A stretch of DNA of 7,840 nucleotides from CAZLAK01 sp964557545. GTDB lineage: Bacteria; Bacillota; Desulfotomaculia; Desulfotomaculales; Pelotomaculaceae. Made by a program: the position numbers and the translations under genes. Below, piece by piece: positions 6,631-7,840 of this stretch (within the stretch, counting starts at the first letter, position 1; each line of letters starts with the position of its first letter). Below the pieces are notes generated by a model. It saw only the letters and a program-made list of their open reading frames with translations. It was not told the origin of the DNA and did not search any database. The DNA lies in the NCBI GenBank assembly GCA_964557545.1, contig CAZLAK010000056.1, positions 1 through 7,840 of the forward strand, written 5' to 3'.

Positions 6631-6646
6631 AGGAAGTCGAGTTCCT
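6631..6646. promoter_or_regulatory. 16-bp dyad between divergent genes (operator candidate)
   Basis: AGGAAGTCGAGTTCCT matches its reverse complement at 14 of 16 positions. It ends nine bases before the -35 element of the plus-strand promoter at 6656-6684 and lies in the gap shared by the two divergent secreted-protein genes, a usual place for an operator controlling both. I recognise no regulator for it. Confidence 0.35.
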
Positions 6647-6655
6647 TTTAAATGT

Positions 6656-6684
6656 TTGCAATTGATTAACTGTAAAGATATAAT
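6656..6684 (+). promoter_or_regulatory. Sigma-A-type promoter for the Cu_amine_oxidN1/TPR gene
   Basis: TTGCAA (6656-6661), 17-bp spacer, TATAAT (6679-6684): a perfect -10 and a four-of-six -35 at optimal spacing, in AT-rich DNA. Transcription would start near 6691, giving a leader of about 85 bases to the GTG at 6777. No equally good promoter was found for the divergent minus-strand operon; TTTACA followed 18 bases later by TTTAAA on the minus strand is a weak option. Confidence 0.6.
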
Positions 6685-6776
6685 TAAGTTAAAAACAAAT
6701 AGAATTACTTGGCAACGCTTGTTATTTTTTCATAATATTTTTCATTTTTAGGGGGGCGAGGCAGACGGACCTCACC

Positions 6777-7751
6777 GTGCTGGCAAAAAGCAGTGCGCAA
6801 GCGGGGAGAAAGTGTTTTTGGGGCCGGAAGTTCACCGTCGGACTTAGGTTTTGGCCAGTTTTTGCTTTTTTCTTGGGTGCCTGCGCCGTGCTTTTGTTTT
6901 TTCCCGGCAAGGGCTGGGCGGGCGAACCCTCGTTTCTCTTTAATGGACGGCCCTGGCTGGCCGGCAAAAAAGTCTTGGTGGAAGAGGGCCGGGTTTTGGT
7001 AGCCGCCGGGGACCTGGCTTCGGCCCTGGGCGGCGCAGCCGTTTACAACCCGCCCTTTGTCGAAATCAGGATGCCGCCTGACAGCGGGGTGAAGTCAATC
7101 AGGTTCGGCCCCAACTCACCGGTGGCCGTAGTGGAGGGGCCTTACGGTGTATCGGAATCGCTTTTGGACGTGCCGCCCTGCCTTTGGGGCGGGGAGCTTT
7201 ACGTGCCGCTGCGTTTTGCTGTGACGGCGGCCGGGGGCAGCGTGCAGTGGTACGATAAAATCGAAACCGTCTCTGTGCATTACGGTTACCTTTCAGAAAG
7301 CCAGCTGGGGCGCCGGGAGGCAGAACTGGGCGGCATGTTCTACCGGCGGGGCTTTTACGAGGAGTGCCTCGACCACTACCGGCAGGCCGTGTCTTTTGGC
7401 TACGTGACGCCGGAGGTTTACTACCACTGCGCAGAAGCTTACCGGGCGCTGGGGATGCCGGAGATGGCTTGCTCTGCCGGGGAGGACGCATTGAAGCTCC
7501 ACCCCGTTTTTGCCGACAAATTTGTCTTTGAGAAAAATTTCCCCCTGCTCTTAGAAGCCTACCTAATGGCGGCAGATTTCGGCCAGAAGCTCCCGCCGGA
7601 CCTCTTTCGGGAGGCGGCCCAAAAAGACCTCCTGCTGCCTCTTAGGCTTTTGCTGCGCTTAAAGGAGATGGGATGCGTGCCCCAAGTGATGAAAGACGCG
7701 GTAGAGCGTCTGGGGGAAACGGGAAACGGTGCCTGGCACTTAACTTATTAA
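6777..7751 (+). CDS. Exported Cu_amine_oxidN1-domain protein with TPR-like C-terminus
   Basis: 324 residues. The N-terminus is basic, then hydrophobic (about 26-42), with a likely signal-peptidase site near GWA|GE (46-50). Residues about 52-168 form the copper-amine-oxidase N-terminal-like module: LFNGRPW (54-60), GRVLVAAGDLASALGGAAVY (71-90), LYVPLRFAVTAAGGSVQWYD (141-160), then ETVSV. This domain is common in exported and cell-wall proteins of Clostridia and is not an oxidase by itself. Residues about 180-243 look like two TPR helices pairs: GMFYRRGFYEECLDHYRQAV (186-205) and VYYHCAEAYRALGMPEMACS (214-233). The remaining helical tail to 324 is not recognised. It probably acts as an extracytoplasmic scaffold, perhaps for pilus assembly, given the pilin-like gene 52 bp downstream. 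The start is GTG with a poor ribosome site (CGGAC seven bases upstream; a stronger AGGGGGG lies about 20 bases away), but no better in-frame start exists. Confidence 0.8.
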   Translation: MLAKSSAQAGRKCFWGRKFTVGLRFWPVFAFFLGACAVLLFFPGKGWAGEPSFLFNGRPWLAGKKVLVEEGRVLVAAGDLASALGGAAVYNPPFVEIRMPPDSGVKSIRFGPNSPVAVVEGPYGVSESLLDVPPCLWGGELYVPLRFAVTAAGGSVQWYDKIETVSVHYGYLSESQLGRREAELGGMFYRRGFYEECLDHYRQAVSFGYVTPEVYYHCAEAYRALGMPEMACSAGEDALKLHPVFADKFVFEKNFPLLLEAYLMAADFGQKLPPDLFREAAQKDLLLPLRLLLRLKEMGCVPQVMKDAVERLGETGNGAWHLTY

Positions 7752-7755
7752 CTTA
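7740..7755. repeat. Tandem 8-mer across the stop codon
   Basis: TTAACTTA occurs twice in a row (7740-7747 and 7748-7755), spanning the TAA stop of the Cu_amine_oxidN1/TPR gene. No function is evident; it may simply be a local duplication. Confidence 0.5.
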
Positions 7756-7776
7756 TTTGTTGGCGGACAGTTTTTA

Positions 7777-7792
7777 CTCCCCCGGAAGGGAG
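7777..7792 (+). promoter_or_regulatory. Short hairpin overlapping the ribosome site of the pilin-like gene
   Basis: CTCCC (7777-7781) pairs with GGGAG (7788-7792) around a six-base loop. The second arm is the core of the ribosome site GGGAGG (7788-7793) for the GTG at 7804. It could damp translation of the last gene. Five pairs only; it is not followed by a T run, so it is not a terminator. Confidence 0.3.
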
Positions 7793-7803
7793 GTGAATGC
7801 GCA

Positions 7804-7840
7804 GTGAAGGATTTGCTGGTAAGGCTGTGGAAGGAGGAGA
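7804..7840 (+). CDS. Probable Flp pilin or TadE-like pseudopilin (3' cut by window edge)
   Basis: Only 12 codons are visible: MKDLLVRLWKEE. GGGAGG (7788-7793) lies ten bases before this GTG. The short basic/hydrophobic start followed by acidic residues is how many Firmicutes Flp pilins and TadE/TadG-like pseudopilins begin, just ahead of a G-[QA]-x-x-x-E prepilin site that would fall outside the window. The nearby ATG at 7797, in another frame, would give MRSEGFAGKAVEGG; it also has no stop within the window, but it is only three bases after the ribosome site and resembles nothing known to me. The CpaE-like gene at the other end of the window supports a Tad locus. The gene may be co-transcribed with the preceding one, 52 bp away, as no terminator is seen between them. 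Confidence 0.45.
   Translation, partial: MKDLLVRLWKEE

Noticed and set aside
6685..6776. The AT-rich leader before the GTG at 6777, examined for a riboswitch or other structured RNA.
   Set aside because: Only short T-rich stretches and weak complementarities are visible; no known riboswitch core could be recognised by eye.
7099..7491. A 130-codon minus-strand frame inside the Cu_amine_oxidN1/TPR gene.
   Set aside because: Its composition (Pro, Arg, Ala runs) is that of a shadow frame of GC-rich coding DNA, and the plus-strand protein has a clear domain in the same place.

Overview
The window looks like a chromosomal segment of a Gram-positive anaerobe of the Clostridia (Peptococcaceae/Moorella-like). 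The grounds are GC-rich genes separated by AT-rich gaps, strong GGAGG-type ribosome sites, frequent GTG/TTG starts, and a secreted protein with a copper-amine-oxidase-N-terminal (Cu_amine_oxidN1) domain, which is typical of Firmicutes. The genus cannot be read from the sequence. No rRNA, tRNA, CRISPR array, transposase or phage gene was seen.

Layout. The left edge holds the 3' end of a CpaE/TadZ-like ATPase of a Tad/Flp pilus system (+). It converges on a PIG-V/Gpi18-type membrane mannosyltransferase (-). An AT-rich divergent region follows, with a perfect 14-bp palindrome and a perfect 13-bp tandem duplication. It leads to a membrane-anchored GAF plus HD-GYP-like signalling protein (+). That gene converges on a three-gene minus-strand operon (transcribed right to left): a secreted Ig-like protein, a large polytopic GT-C-like membrane protein with a TTG start, and a GT2 dolichyl-phosphate-glucose-synthase-like enzyme. 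A second divergent AT-rich region carries a clear sigma-A-type promoter (TTGCAA-17-TATAAT) and a dyad. It drives an exported Cu_amine_oxidN1 plus TPR protein (+). At the right edge the first 12 codons of a probable Flp pilin or TadE-like pseudopilin begin behind a strong ribosome site.

Working hypothesis. The window lies inside or beside a Tad/Flp pilus locus, because a CpaE-like gene is at one end and a pilin-like start at the other. Between them are three glycosyltransfer-type genes and two secreted proteins. The GT2 enzyme could charge a polyprenyl phosphate with a sugar, and the GT-C-like proteins could use it outside the membrane to decorate surface material, perhaps the pilus or the Ig-like protein. 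The GAF/HD-GYP-like protein could link this to cyclic-dinucleotide signalling. The individual family assignments of the central genes are fairly firm. The joint function is inference from gene order only. I see no clear evidence of a wholly new system; the glycosylation-within-Tad arrangement and the divergent HD-GYP protein are the best leads.
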